Below, in pieces: positions 35,287-42,954 of a stretch of DNA of 64,000 nt; the first letter of the stretch is position 1; each line of letters opens with the position of its first letter. The DNA comes from Aurantiacibacter xanthus. GTDB lineage: Bacteria > Pseudomonadota > Alphaproteobacteria > Sphingomonadales > Sphingomonadaceae. Location of the stretch: positions 1 to 64,000 of the forward strand of contig NZ_QXFM01000020.1 of assembly GCF_003584015.1 (NCBI RefSeq), read 5' to 3'. A program made the position numbers and the translations under genes. Under the pieces are notes generated by a model. That model saw nothing but the letters and a program-made list of their open reading frames with translations, was not told where the DNA came from and ran no database searches.

Positions 35287-35466
35287 TTACAGCCCGACCG
35301 AAACGATCTCGCGACCGTTGTAGAAGCCGCAGTGCGGGCAAAGGTTGTGCGGGCGCTTGAGCTCGCCACAGTTGTTGCACTCGTGGAAGGCCTCGACCTT
35401 CAGCGAATCATGAGCGCGCCGATTGCCACGGCGATGCGGCGAAACTTTTCTCTTAGGGACAGCCAT
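35287..35466 (-). CDS. rpmF: 50S ribosomal protein L32
   Basis: 59 residues, too short for most ORF lists, starting at the ATG at 35466. [20 protein letters not shown] is the L32 N-terminus, and two Cys pairs (CNNCGE, CPHCGF) form the zinc ribbon of the Cys-containing L32 type. It heads the rpmF-plsX-fabH-ihfA-merR minus-strand group, with its promoter in the interval 35467-35656. Confidence 0.97.
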   Translation of the reverse strand: MAVPKRKVSPHRRGNRRAHDSLKVEAFHECNNCGELKRPHNLCPHCGFYNGREIVSVGL

Positions 35467-35656
35467 GGCGGCACCTGTTCCTTAAATCATCAATAATGTT
35501 GCCAGCGCACTAGGCCAAGCATTCATCCCACGCAAGCGTGAGAGAAATGAAGATGCCTGGCAGTGCGGCGAAGGCGCGCGCTATACCGGTTTCTGGCGAT
35601 GTTGCAAGCACGGCTTGCGCGGATTATTGCCAGCTCACCTCGGGGGATTCACAAGA

Positions 35657-36052
35657 ATGGCACAACTGCACGTCTCGCTCGCTGCAATCGGTCTGGCCGT
35701 CCTTATCAACATGTGGCTCGCGTCGCGCTGCATCCGGCTGCGTCTCTCAGATGCGGTCCTTCACGGCGATGGCGGCAATCCCCTGCTGATGAGGCGGATG
35801 CGCGCGCAGGCGAATTTCGTGGAATATACGCCACTTGCACTGCTCCTCGTGCTTGGACTTGAGCTTTCAGGCCATGGCGGATGGCCTCTTGCCCTTGCCG
35901 CCGCCGTCTTCCTGCTGGCGCGGATAAGTCACGCGCTGGGAATGGATTCGGAGGTCGCCAACCCCTTGCGCCAGGCAGGAATGGCGCTGACCTTCCTGCC
36001 GCTGCTGGGACTGGCGATCGCTGCGCTGCTGGCCGCCTTCGGGCTTATCTGA
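35657..36052 (+). CDS. MAPEG-family membrane protein
   Basis: 131 residues from the ATG at 35657. Four hydrophobic segments, with RMRAQANFVEYTPLALLL, the conserved motif of microsomal glutathione S-transferase-like (MAPEG) proteins, and ARISHALGM later. Bacterial members are inner-membrane proteins of uncertain function. Its stop overlaps the convergent hydrolase stop by eight bases. Confidence 0.9.
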   Translation: MAQLHVSLAAIGLAVLINMWLASRCIRLRLSDAVLHGDGGNPLLMRRMRAQANFVEYTPLALLLVLGLELSGHGGWPLALAAAVFLLARISHALGMDSEVANPLRQAGMALTFLPLLGLAIAALLAAFGLI

Positions 36053-36704
36053 TCGCCGCGTCGCCCACATAAGGGTTGCTCTGGCGTTCGGCCCCGAAGG
36101 TCGAGTGCGGGCCGTGGCCGGGCACGAAGGTGACATTGTCGCCCAAGGGCCACAGCTTGCCGGTAATCGCATCGAGCAGGTCCTGATGGTTGCCCATCGG
36201 AAAATCGGTGCGCCCGATCGAGCCCGCAAACAGCACATCACCGACAAAGGCGAAGCTGGTGTCGCGGTGGAAAAACACTACATGGCCGGGAGTGTGGCCG
36301 GGGCAGTGAATCACCTCGAAGGTGATCTCGCCCACGCTGACCGTGTCACCATCCTTCAACCAGCGGGTCGGCTCGAACACACGGGTTTCCATGCCGAAGC
36401 GCGGGCCATCCTCGTCGAGCCGCGCAATCCAGAACCGGTCGGCCTCGTGCGGGCCTTCGATGGGCAGGCCCAGTTCCTCGGCCAGCATTCCGGCCTGACC
36501 GCAATGATCGGCATGGCCATGGGTAATCAGGATTTTTTCCAGCGTGACGCCGGCGCGGGCAACCGCGTCCTTCAGCTTGTCGAGATCGCCGCCGGGATCG
36601 ATCAGCGCGCCCTTCATGGTCTGCGAACACCAGACCAGCGAACAGTTCTGCTCGAACGGGGTAACGGGAACGATGGCGGCGCGTAGCGGGGCTTCCTTGG
36701 TCAT
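36045..36704 (-). CDS. Metallo-beta-lactamase-fold hydrolase, glyoxalase II-like
   Basis: 219 residues from the ATG at 36704; the open frame upstream to 36803 overlaps the S24 gene and is not the start. Metal site: THGHADHCG (HxHxDH), HCPGHTPGH and FVGDVLFAGSIGRTD with the bridging Asp, plus the C-terminal VPGHGP. This resembles the short YcbL/GloC group, which hydrolyses S-lactoylglutathione or other thioesters. The substrate is not certain. Confidence 0.9.
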   Translation of the reverse strand: MTKEAPLRAAIVPVTPFEQNCSLVWCSQTMKGALIDPGGDLDKLKDAVARAGVTLEKILITHGHADHCGQAGMLAEELGLPIEGPHEADRFWIARLDEDGPRFGMETRVFEPTRWLKDGDTVSVGEITFEVIHCPGHTPGHVVFFHRDTSFAFVGDVLFAGSIGRTDFPMGNHQDLLDAITGKLWPLGDNVTFVPGHGPHSTFGAERQSNPYVGDAAIR

Positions 36705-36747
36705 GCCCCCGATGTGCGGCCTCGGCGGGCCATAGGCAAGCCCCGCG

Positions 36748-37374
36748 CTAGACGCGCCCGCTCTTCCACACCACGCGGCCAATGATCGCGAAGTCCTCGG
36801 CATCGACCGAGATCGGCGGATAGGCGAGGTTCTGCGACAACAGCGAGAACCGCCCCCCGCCCTGGCTCGCCACGCGCTTCACCAGCAGCGTATCGTCGAG
36901 ACGCACCACATAAATGCCGTCGCGGAACGGCTGATCGCGCATGTCGACCAGCACCTCGTCACCCTCACGCAGCAGCGGCTCCATCGAATCGCCGATGACC
37001 CGGATCGCAGACAGCTTTGCCCCCTCCAGTCCGTTTTCGGCCAGCCAACGGCGGCTGAAGTGAAACGCATCGAACGACTCCTCGGTGTGGTGGAGAGCCC
37101 CGGGGCCTGCAGAAGCATCGATATTGAGACGCGAAAGCTCGACCCAGTCCCCCACCCGCTGCGATACCAGCTCCGATGGAGCGCCAAGTTCGGATTCGGC
37201 TATGCCGAGGAACTGGGCCAGCTTGCGCCGGTCTTCCTCTTCGAGCTTTCGCGGCGAGCCCTTTGTAATGTATTGCTGGAGATAAGTGGGATTACGCCCT
37301 AACATGCGCGAGAGCGCAGCCAGACTCGATCCCCGCTCTCGGGCAACTTCGGCAAGTCGTCTTCTGGCTTCCAT
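36748..37374 (-). CDS. LexA/CI-type repressor: HTH plus S24 peptidase domain
   Basis: 208 residues. Residues 1-60 look like an XRE-type helix-turn-helix (SLAALSRMLGRNPTYLQQYI), and residues about 100-205 are an S24 self-cleavage domain with Ser in RVIGDSMEPLL and Lys in DTLLVKRVA. The architecture is that of phage CI and HumD/LexA-like repressors, which are inactivated by RecA-stimulated self-cleavage. Chromosomal copies occur widely in sphingomonads. It is divergent from a tiny HTH-like gene at 37521, like a CI/Cro pair. The gene starts 44 bases from the MBL gene start on the same strand. Confidence 0.87.
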   Translation of the reverse strand: MEARRRLAEVARERGSSLAALSRMLGRNPTYLQQYITKGSPRKLEEEDRRKLAQFLGIAESELGAPSELVSQRVGDWVELSRLNIDASAGPGALHHTEESFDAFHFSRRWLAENGLEGAKLSAIRVIGDSMEPLLREGDEVLVDMRDQPFRDGIYVVRLDDTLLVKRVASQGGGRFSLLSQNLAYPPISVDAEDFAIIGRVVWKSGRV

Positions 37375-37379
37375 TATCG

Positions 37380-37448
37380 TTTTCCTGCGATCATTCGAAA
37401 ATCCTTCCTACACGAAGTATTTTTCCTAGACAAGAGCCGAATTTTCCG
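37380..37448. promoter_or_regulatory. Spaced TTTTCC motifs in the divergent promoter region
   Basis: Four related 7-mers on the plus strand, TTTTCCT (37380-37386), CCTTCCT (37403-37409), TTTTCCT (37421-37427) and TTTTCCG (37442-37448), start 18-23 bases apart, about two helical turns. They fill the start-proximal half of the 146-base gap between the S24 repressor and the small gene at 37521. An operator array is possible; the motif is short and the spacing could be chance. Confidence 0.3.
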
Positions 37449-37520
37449 TATCGTTGGCGGCACCGAATCGCGATCGGGTCAATGCTGGAACAAAACAAGA
37501 ACTGAAAAGGGAATCAGGCT

Positions 37521-37721
37521 GTGCTCATCCGCAAGATCGAGATCTTCCTGCGCCGCTATCGCATGGCGCCCACCACCTTTGGCCGCCTCGCAGCGCAAGA
37601 CCCGCGCTTCGTGCTCGACCTGCGCAACGGACGCCGCCCTCGCGCCGAAACCGAAGGGCGCGTGGAACATTTCATGAACATGTACGTACCAGCTGCGCCG
37701 GGAGTGTTTTGTCATGCATGA
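37521..37721 (+). CDS. Small HTH-like protein, divergent from S24 repressor
   Basis: 66 residues with a GTG start and AAAGGGA before it. Residues 15-40 (MAPTTFGRLAAQDPRFVLDL) fit a short helix-turn-helix, and the next stretch is basic (RNGRRPRAETEGR). I recall similar unnamed short ORFs in sphingomonads, but cannot name a family. Its end overlaps the start of the next gene by eight bases, so the two are probably translated together. A Cro-like DNA-binding role beside the CI-type repressor is an inference from size and position. Confidence 0.6.
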   Translation: MLIRKIEIFLRRYRMAPTTFGRLAAQDPRFVLDLRNGRRPRAETEGRVEHFMNMYVPAAPGVFCHA

Positions 37722-38067
37722 TGCCGCCGTCGCGCACCGCCCTGCCCGCTCCCGCCGCACCGGCACCTCGGGCAAATTGCTTGCGGCGCTCGCAGACCTC
37801 GCCTGTAGCAAGGCCCGCGTTACGCATCATCAGGAGGCCAGCTGGGCCAGCATCACCTTTGCCGGCACCCGCCACCGGGTGACGCTCGAATTCCGCGGCG
37901 ACGAGGCCATCGAGGCAGGCGAGTGCTTCATCGCGTTCCTGCCCGAGCACGAGTTCGCCATCCCCGGCCAGCTCGTGGCCGACGCGGCGGTGGTCGAAGT
38001 CGACCATTGCCTCGACCCGGCGGTGCTGACCGTCACCTGCGAATTGCTGCTGTTGGAAGAAAGCTGA
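37714..38067 (+). CDS. Hypothetical protein overlapping the small HTH gene
   Basis: 117 residues beginning at the ATG at 37714 inside the end of the previous gene. After a basic N-terminus it has two beta-rich stretches, WASITFAGTRHRVTLEFRGD and a hydrophobic acidic tail VVEVDHCLDPAVLTVTCELLLL. No motif is recognised; no signal peptide or membrane segment. The sequence looks like a small folded domain and third-position GC is normal, so the gene is probably real. Confidence 0.6.
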   Translation: MHDAAVAHRPARSRRTGTSGKLLAALADLACSKARVTHHQEASWASITFAGTRHRVTLEFRGDEAIEAGECFIAFLPEHEFAIPGQLVADAAVVEVDHCLDPAVLTVTCELLLLEES

Positions 38068-38140
38068 CCTTCCCCAGCGCAAGGGGGCAGCGCGGCTGCG
38101 GACAAGGCCTCCGTCCGCAGCCCCACTGCCCCCGCTTTCT

Positions 38141-39577
38141 CTAGACGCGCCGGATCACGAGGTTCCTGATTTCGGTCATATCTTCCATCGCGAAGCGGAT
38201 ACCTTCACGGCCCAGCCCTGAATCCTTCACCCCGCCATAGGGCATGTTGTCGACCCGGTAGCTGGACACATCGTTCACCACCACGCCGCCGACCTCAAGG
38301 ATGTCCCAGGCATCGAGCACCTGCTGGAAGTTGTTGGTAAAGATGCCCGCCTGCAAGCCGAACCGGCTGTCGTTCACCTGATCGAGCGCCTCGTAGAAGT
38401 CGGTGAACTTCGAGAGGTTGGCGAGCGGGCCGAACGCCTCTTCCTTGCTCGCATCGCAGTCATGCGGCACGCCTTCGAGCAGGGTCGCCTCCAGCATGTT
38501 ACCGTTCGAGAGCCCGCCGCCGCACAGCAGCTTGGCCCCGGCCTTCACCGCATCGTCGATCCAGCCCTTGAGGCGCTGGGCCTCCTTGTCCGAGATCATC
38601 GGGCCGATGAAGGTATCGCGGTCTTTCGGGTCACCCGCCACCAGCGACCGGGTCTTCTCGACCAGCATTGCCTTGAACGTATCGTAGATGTCTTCGTGGA
38701 TGATGATCCGCTGCACGCCGATGCAGCTCTGCCCGCTCTGGTAGAAGGCGCCGAAAATGATGCGTTCAAGCGCGTGATCGAGGTCGGCGTCCTTGTCGAC
38801 CACCACCGCTGCATTGCCGCCCAGTTCGAGCACCACCGGCTTCTTGCCCGCCTTCGCCTTCAGCGCCCAGCCCACCTCGGGCGAGCCGGTGAACGAGAGG
38901 AACTTGAGCCGCTCGTCGGTGGTGAAGAGGTCGGCCCCGTCGCGGCTGGCGGGCAGGATCGAGAAGGCGCCCTCGGGCAGAATGTCGCATTCGGCCAGAA
39001 CCTCGCCCATGATGATCGCGCCGAGCGGGGTCATCGAAGCGGGCTTCATCACAAAGGGACAACCGACCGCGATGGCGGGCGCGATCTTGTGCGCGGCGAG
39101 GTTGAGCGGGAAGTTGAACGGGCTGATGAACGAGCACGGCCCGATCGGCACCCGCTTCCATATCCCCATATAGCCCTTGGCCCGCGCCGAAATGTCGAGC
39201 GGCTGGACCTCGCCATAGTTGCGGGTGGCCTCCTCCGCCGCGATCTTGAAGGTGTCGATCAGCCGGGTGACCTCGCCCTCGGCATCCTTGATCGGCTTGC
39301 CCGCCTCCACGCACAGCGCATAGGCCAGCTCGTCGAACCGCTCGCGGAAACGGCTGACGCAGTGTTCGAGCACGCCCTGCTTCTCGAAGCTCGCCAGCTT
39401 CGCCATGGCCGGAGCCGCCCTGGCCGCCCCGGCAATCGCCTGCTCGATGATATCGGGCGTGGCGAGCGCGGTGCGGAAGGCAAGCTCGCCGGTGAACTTG
39501 TCGGTTACGGCAAGGTCGGTGTTGGGCTGGGCGGCCTTGTTGTTGAGGTAAAGCGGATAGGTATCTTTGAGCTGCAT
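38141..39577 (-). CDS. NAD(P)-dependent aldehyde dehydrogenase
   Basis: 478 residues. ALDH superfamily: FNFPLNLAAHKIAPA (cofactor binding), catalytic Glu in LELGGN and catalytic Cys in SGQSCIGVQR, with EEAFGPLANL near the end. Overall resemblance is to the lactaldehyde/phosphonoacetaldehyde/non-phosphorylating GAPDH group, but the substrate cannot be fixed. It is 72 bases after a D-2-hydroxyacid dehydrogenase gene on the same strand and may share its transcript. Confidence 0.9.
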   Translation of the reverse strand: MQLKDTYPLYLNNKAAQPNTDLAVTDKFTGELAFRTALATPDIIEQAIAGAARAAPAMAKLASFEKQGVLEHCVSRFRERFDELAYALCVEAGKPIKDAEGEVTRLIDTFKIAAEEATRNYGEVQPLDISARAKGYMGIWKRVPIGPCSFISPFNFPLNLAAHKIAPAIAVGCPFVMKPASMTPLGAIIMGEVLAECDILPEGAFSILPASRDGADLFTTDERLKFLSFTGSPEVGWALKAKAGKKPVVLELGGNAAVVVDKDADLDHALERIIFGAFYQSGQSCIGVQRIIIHEDIYDTFKAMLVEKTRSLVAGDPKDRDTFIGPMISDKEAQRLKGWIDDAVKAGAKLLCGGGLSNGNMLEATLLEGVPHDCDASKEEAFGPLANLSKFTDFYEALDQVNDSRFGLQAGIFTNNFQQVLDAWDILEVGGVVVNDVSSYRVDNMPYGGVKDSGLGREGIRFAMEDMTEIRNLVIRRV

Positions 39578-39648
39578 TCGGTCATCCCCGCAGTTGCATG
39601 GCTTCCGGTCACTTGCCGGGTCACGCTATGCCAACGCAGGGGGGACCG

Positions 39649-40587
39649 CTAGTATCCGAGCGCGAGGTCGACCTCGGCGGTGAGCGGCGCGCCATCCTTC
39701 CAGGCACGGCAATTGGCGAGGAAGCGCTGCGCGGTCGCTTCGCGGATCTGCGGCGTGGGCAAGCCCGCCTTGTGCATGGTGATGCGGATGTTCGGGCAAT
39801 CCCACAGAAAATGGTCGGAGGGCAGTGGCTCGGGATCGGTGAGGTCGAGGATCGCCCCGCCCAAACGCCCGCCATGCAGCGCCTCGGCCAGCGCGCGCTG
39901 GTCGATAATGTCGGCGCGGGCATAGTTCACCAGCACTGCCTCGCGCTTCATCGCGGCGAGTTCGGCAGCGCCGATCATTCCGGCGGTCTCGGGCGTGCCC
40001 GGCATGGCGAGCACCACCCAGTCGAAGTCGCCGAGGCGGTCGCGCCATTCGTCCGGCCCCAGCGCACCATCGCGCGCCGAGCGCCGCATCGGCGTGACTT
40101 CGACCTGCAAGCCTTCGAGAATGCGCCCGATGGTGCTGCCGATTTCGCCGTAGCCCATGATCAGCGCACGGCTGCCCTTCAGCTCGCGCATGGCGCTGGG
40201 CCAGGCGGCCCACTCCTTGCGATCGTGCGCGCGGATCAGGTCGGCATAGCCGCGCGCCTCGGCGAGCATCGTCATCACCGCGAATTCGGCCACGGCATTG
40301 GCATTGAGGCCCGAGCCATTGGTGAGCCGCACCCCGCGCGCCGCCAATGCATCAAGCGGCATCCAGTCGACCCCGGCGAACTGGCTGTTCAGCCATTTGA
40401 GCTTTTCGGCCCGCTCCAGCGCCACCAGTGCATCGGTCTTGTCGAACATGTCGAACCAGCCGATCTCGGCCTCGGACGCGAGGGCGATCAGTTCCTCGCC
40501 GTTCTCCCAGAAGCGCGGCTCGATCCAGTCCGGCAGATGCGGCGCGATCAGCTTGCGGTAAACCTCTGGAAGAACTGCGATTGTCAT
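39649..40587 (-). CDS. D-isomer-specific 2-hydroxyacid dehydrogenase
   Basis: 312 residues from the ATG at 40587, preceded by GGGGAAAAA; a longer frame reaches 40602. The NAD-binding Rossmann core is GYGEIGSTIGRIL, and the active-site Arg, Glu and His are in VNYARADI, DPEPLPSDHF and ITMHKAG. It reduces a 2-keto acid to a D-2-hydroxyacid or the reverse; glyoxylate/hydroxypyruvate-type substrates are likely for this subgroup. Upstream lies a dispersed repeat and cysS. Confidence 0.9.
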   Translation of the reverse strand: MTIAVLPEVYRKLIAPHLPDWIEPRFWENGEELIALASEAEIGWFDMFDKTDALVALERAEKLKWLNSQFAGVDWMPLDALAARGVRLTNGSGLNANAVAEFAVMTMLAEARGYADLIRAHDRKEWAAWPSAMRELKGSRALIMGYGEIGSTIGRILEGLQVEVTPMRRSARDGALGPDEWRDRLGDFDWVVLAMPGTPETAGMIGAAELAAMKREAVLVNYARADIIDQRALAEALHGGRLGGAILDLTDPEPLPSDHFLWDCPNIRITMHKAGLPTPQIREATAQRFLANCRAWKDGAPLTAEVDLALGY

Positions 40588-40607
40588 TTTTCCCCTCTCC
40601 AATTTCC

Positions 40608-40719
40608 GTCATTGCAACACCGGCCCTGAGCCGGGGGAAGCAATCCAACTTCCGATGACTAGCTTGGTCGACAATCTCCGCGATGGATTGCCACGTCGCC
40701 TTTGGCTCCTCGCAATGAC
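40608..40719. repeat. Dispersed repeat with terminal inverted GTCATTGC
   Basis: Ends GTCATTGC (40608-40615) and GCAATGAC (40712-40719) are inverted copies; inside are AGCAATCCA and TGGATTGCC in inverted orientation and the palindrome CCGGC-CCTGA-GCCGG at 40620-40634, related to the units around the GIY-YIG gene. It fills the gap between cysS and the hydroxyacid dehydrogenase start. Confidence 0.65.
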
Positions 40720-40722
40720 GAG

Positions 40723-42213
40723 CTAAGAGCCAAGCTTCCACTCCCAGCCCAGCGGATCGCCGTCCATCACCTCGACCCCTTGCGCGATCAGTTCGTCGCG
40801 CAGCGCGTCCGAGGTGGCAAAGTCCTTGTCCGCGCGCGCAGCCTTGCGGCGGGCGAGCATGTCTTCGATGTCCGCCGCCGTGATCGTGGCTACCTGCGGT
40901 CTGATACGCAGCTCGGCGCGGGTGAGGGTCAGCAGGTCGAGCCCCAGCACCGCATCCATCGCCGCGATCACCTGCGCCTTGTGCACCGGATCGAGCTTCT
41001 TTTGCGCCAGCACCTCTTCGAGCACGGTCAGCGCCTGCGGGGTGTTGAGATCGTCCTCCACCGCGCTTTCGAACCGGCCGAGGAACGGGACGAAGGTTCC
41101 GCCCACTGCGCCGCGCGCTTCGGCAAAGGTCCAGCCGCCTTGCGGAGCCTCGGGCAGTGCATCGAGCTTGGCCTTCAGCACCTCGACCGCGATCAGCATC
41201 CGCTTCAGACGGGTGAGCGCAGCCTCCAGCCCCTCCCACGAGAACTCCAGCTCGCTGCGGTAGTGCGCCTGCAGGCACATCATCCGGTAGGCGAGCGGGT
41301 GAAAACCCTTGTCGATCAGCAGTTGCAGCCGCAGGAACTCGCCCGAGGACTTGCTCATCTTGCCGCTGCGCTCGACGAGGAAGTTGTTGTGCATCCACAC
41401 GCGCGCGCCGCTGTTGGCGGGCTCGGCCAGCGAGCCGCAGCCGCAGAAGGCCTGATTCTGCGCGATCTCGTTGGGATGGTGGATCTCGCGGTGGTCGATG
41501 CCGCCGGTGTGAATGTCGAACGGGAAGCCCAATAGCTTGCCGCTCATCACCGAGCATTCGAGATGCCAGCCCGGAGCGCCCCGGCCCCACGGCGAATCCC
41601 ACTCCATCTGGCGCGTCTCGCCCGGCGGGGTCTTGCGCCAGATCGCGAAGTCGGCGGCGTTGCGCTTGCCTTGCACCGCCTCGATCCGGCCCTCGCCCTC
41701 TTCGGTGACAGCGCGGGCAAGGCGGCCATAGTCGGCCACGGTCGAAACGTCGAAATAGAGCCCGCTGTCCAGCTCGTAGCAATGGTCAGCGGCGATGCTC
41801 TTGGCGAAGTCGAGCATGTCGTCGATGTAATCGGTCGCCACCGACCAGTGCGCTGGCGCGCGGATGTTGAGCGCCTTCACATCGGCCCAATAGGCCTCAG
41901 TATAGTGCCGCGCGATATCCCAGATCGACTGCGCCCGTTGCGCCGCCATCTTCTCCATCTTGTCCTCGCCCGCATCGGCATCGTCGGTGAGGTGGCCCAC
42001 ATCGGTGATGTTGATTACGTGCGTGAGCTTGAGCCCGCGCGCGCTCAGGGTGCGGCCCAGAATGTCGGCGAAGACATAGGCGCGCATGTTGCCGATGTGC
42101 GGGTAGTTATAGACGGTCGGGCCGCAGGTATAGACCCGCGCCTCGCCCTCGTGGACGGGAGAAAACGGCTCGAGTTGCCGGGTGAGCGAATTGAACAGGA
42201 CCAGCTGCGTCAT
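40723..42213 (-). CDS. cysS: Cysteine--tRNA ligase
   Basis: 496 residues. Class I synthetase with YTCGPTVYNYPHIGNMRAY (zinc Cys and HIGN) and GKMSKSSGEF (KMSKS). It charges tRNA-Cys. Length is slightly above E. coli CysS (461). The repeat just after its stop separates it from the next gene on the same strand. Confidence 0.97.
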   Translation of the reverse strand: MTQLVLFNSLTRQLEPFSPVHEGEARVYTCGPTVYNYPHIGNMRAYVFADILGRTLSARGLKLTHVINITDVGHLTDDADAGEDKMEKMAAQRAQSIWDIARHYTEAYWADVKALNIRAPAHWSVATDYIDDMLDFAKSIAADHCYELDSGLYFDVSTVADYGRLARAVTEEGEGRIEAVQGKRNAADFAIWRKTPPGETRQMEWDSPWGRGAPGWHLECSVMSGKLLGFPFDIHTGGIDHREIHHPNEIAQNQAFCGCGSLAEPANSGARVWMHNNFLVERSGKMSKSSGEFLRLQLLIDKGFHPLAYRMMCLQAHYRSELEFSWEGLEAALTRLKRMLIAVEVLKAKLDALPEAPQGGWTFAEARGAVGGTFVPFLGRFESAVEDDLNTPQALTVLEEVLAQKKLDPVHKAQVIAAMDAVLGLDLLTLTRAELRIRPQVATITAADIEDMLARRKAARADKDFATSDALRDELIAQGVEVMDGDPLGWEWKLGS

Positions 42214-42387
42214 ATGCCGCGCCTGATGCGCGAAGCGTGGCGACTAATCAATGGCTGGCTTGCCACTGGCCTGTCAGCCCCCCTCGTCAGATTTCTTCAC
42301 TTTGGCCGGGAGCCTTTTCGCGCGATCAGGAGTTAACCCGATGCGACCCTGAGGGGCTGGCTCCCAATGCGCCAGTTTCTCGCCTTG

Positions 42388-42413
42388 GCCCCGCCGCTTT
42401 CGGGTGGCGGGGC
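42388..42413. terminator. Strong hairpin downstream of DUF2939 gene
   Basis: GCCCCGCC (42388-42395) pairs with GGCGGGGC (42406-42413) around a 10-base loop, followed on the plus strand by TCTTTCG. It lies 20 bases beyond the minus-strand DUF2939 stop and could end that transcript, or end a plus-strand RNA from the 219-base gap after cysS. Neither strand has a long T run. Confidence 0.45.
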
Positions 42414-42432
42414 TCTTTCGCGGCTTTCGCCC

Positions 42433-42924
42433 TTAAAGCTCCATCGCCACCACCTGCCAGCCGAGCCCGCGCCGTTCGAACACCAGCACCGGGCCGGGCG
42501 TGCCGCTGTCAGCGTAGGTGCTCACGCCGCGAAAGCGGGTCAGGCCCTCATGCTCGACGCTCCAGCTCAGCTCGCGGCCGCGCATTTCGGGCGGCAGCAA
42601 GGGGCTGGCCACCGCGCCGGTGGTGATGATGGCGACCATGCCCTCGGGCGTGATCATCGCCTCCAGCGCCGTATCGCCCACCGCGCCGAGGATCGCCCCG
42701 CCGATGCCATCGACCAGCCCGTTGCCGGTGGGGCGGATCGAGCGATCGAGCTGCGCGCGCGTGTTCTCGCGCAGTGCGGGAAAGTCGATCGCCGCCTCCA
42801 GCTCGGCGGTGTTGCGGGCCTCTGCCGCATCGGCGACGTTCTTCATCGCCAGCCATGGGGAGACGAAATACCAGGCGGGAAAGGCCAGCACCAGCAAGGC
42901 CACGAACAGGACAATCTTGCGCAT
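42433..42924 (-). CDS. DUF2939 family protein
   Basis: 163 residues. One N-terminal membrane segment or uncleaved signal (IVLFVALLVLAFPAWYF), then WLAMKNVADAAEARNTAELEAAIDFPALR, the pattern of DUF2939 proteins, and a C-terminal beta region ending WQVVAMEL. Function is unknown; probably periplasmic and membrane-tethered. It is 30 bases downstream of the CobT gene and likely co-transcribed. Confidence 0.8.
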   Translation of the reverse strand: MRKIVLFVALLVLAFPAWYFVSPWLAMKNVADAAEARNTAELEAAIDFPALRENTRAQLDRSIRPTGNGLVDGIGGAILGAVGDTALEAMITPEGMVAIITTGAVASPLLPPEMRGRELSWSVEHEGLTRFRGVSTYADSGTPGPVLVFERRGLGWQVVAMEL

Positions 42925-42954
42925 CGTAAGTCTGCCTTTCGCAGGGCTGAGCCG

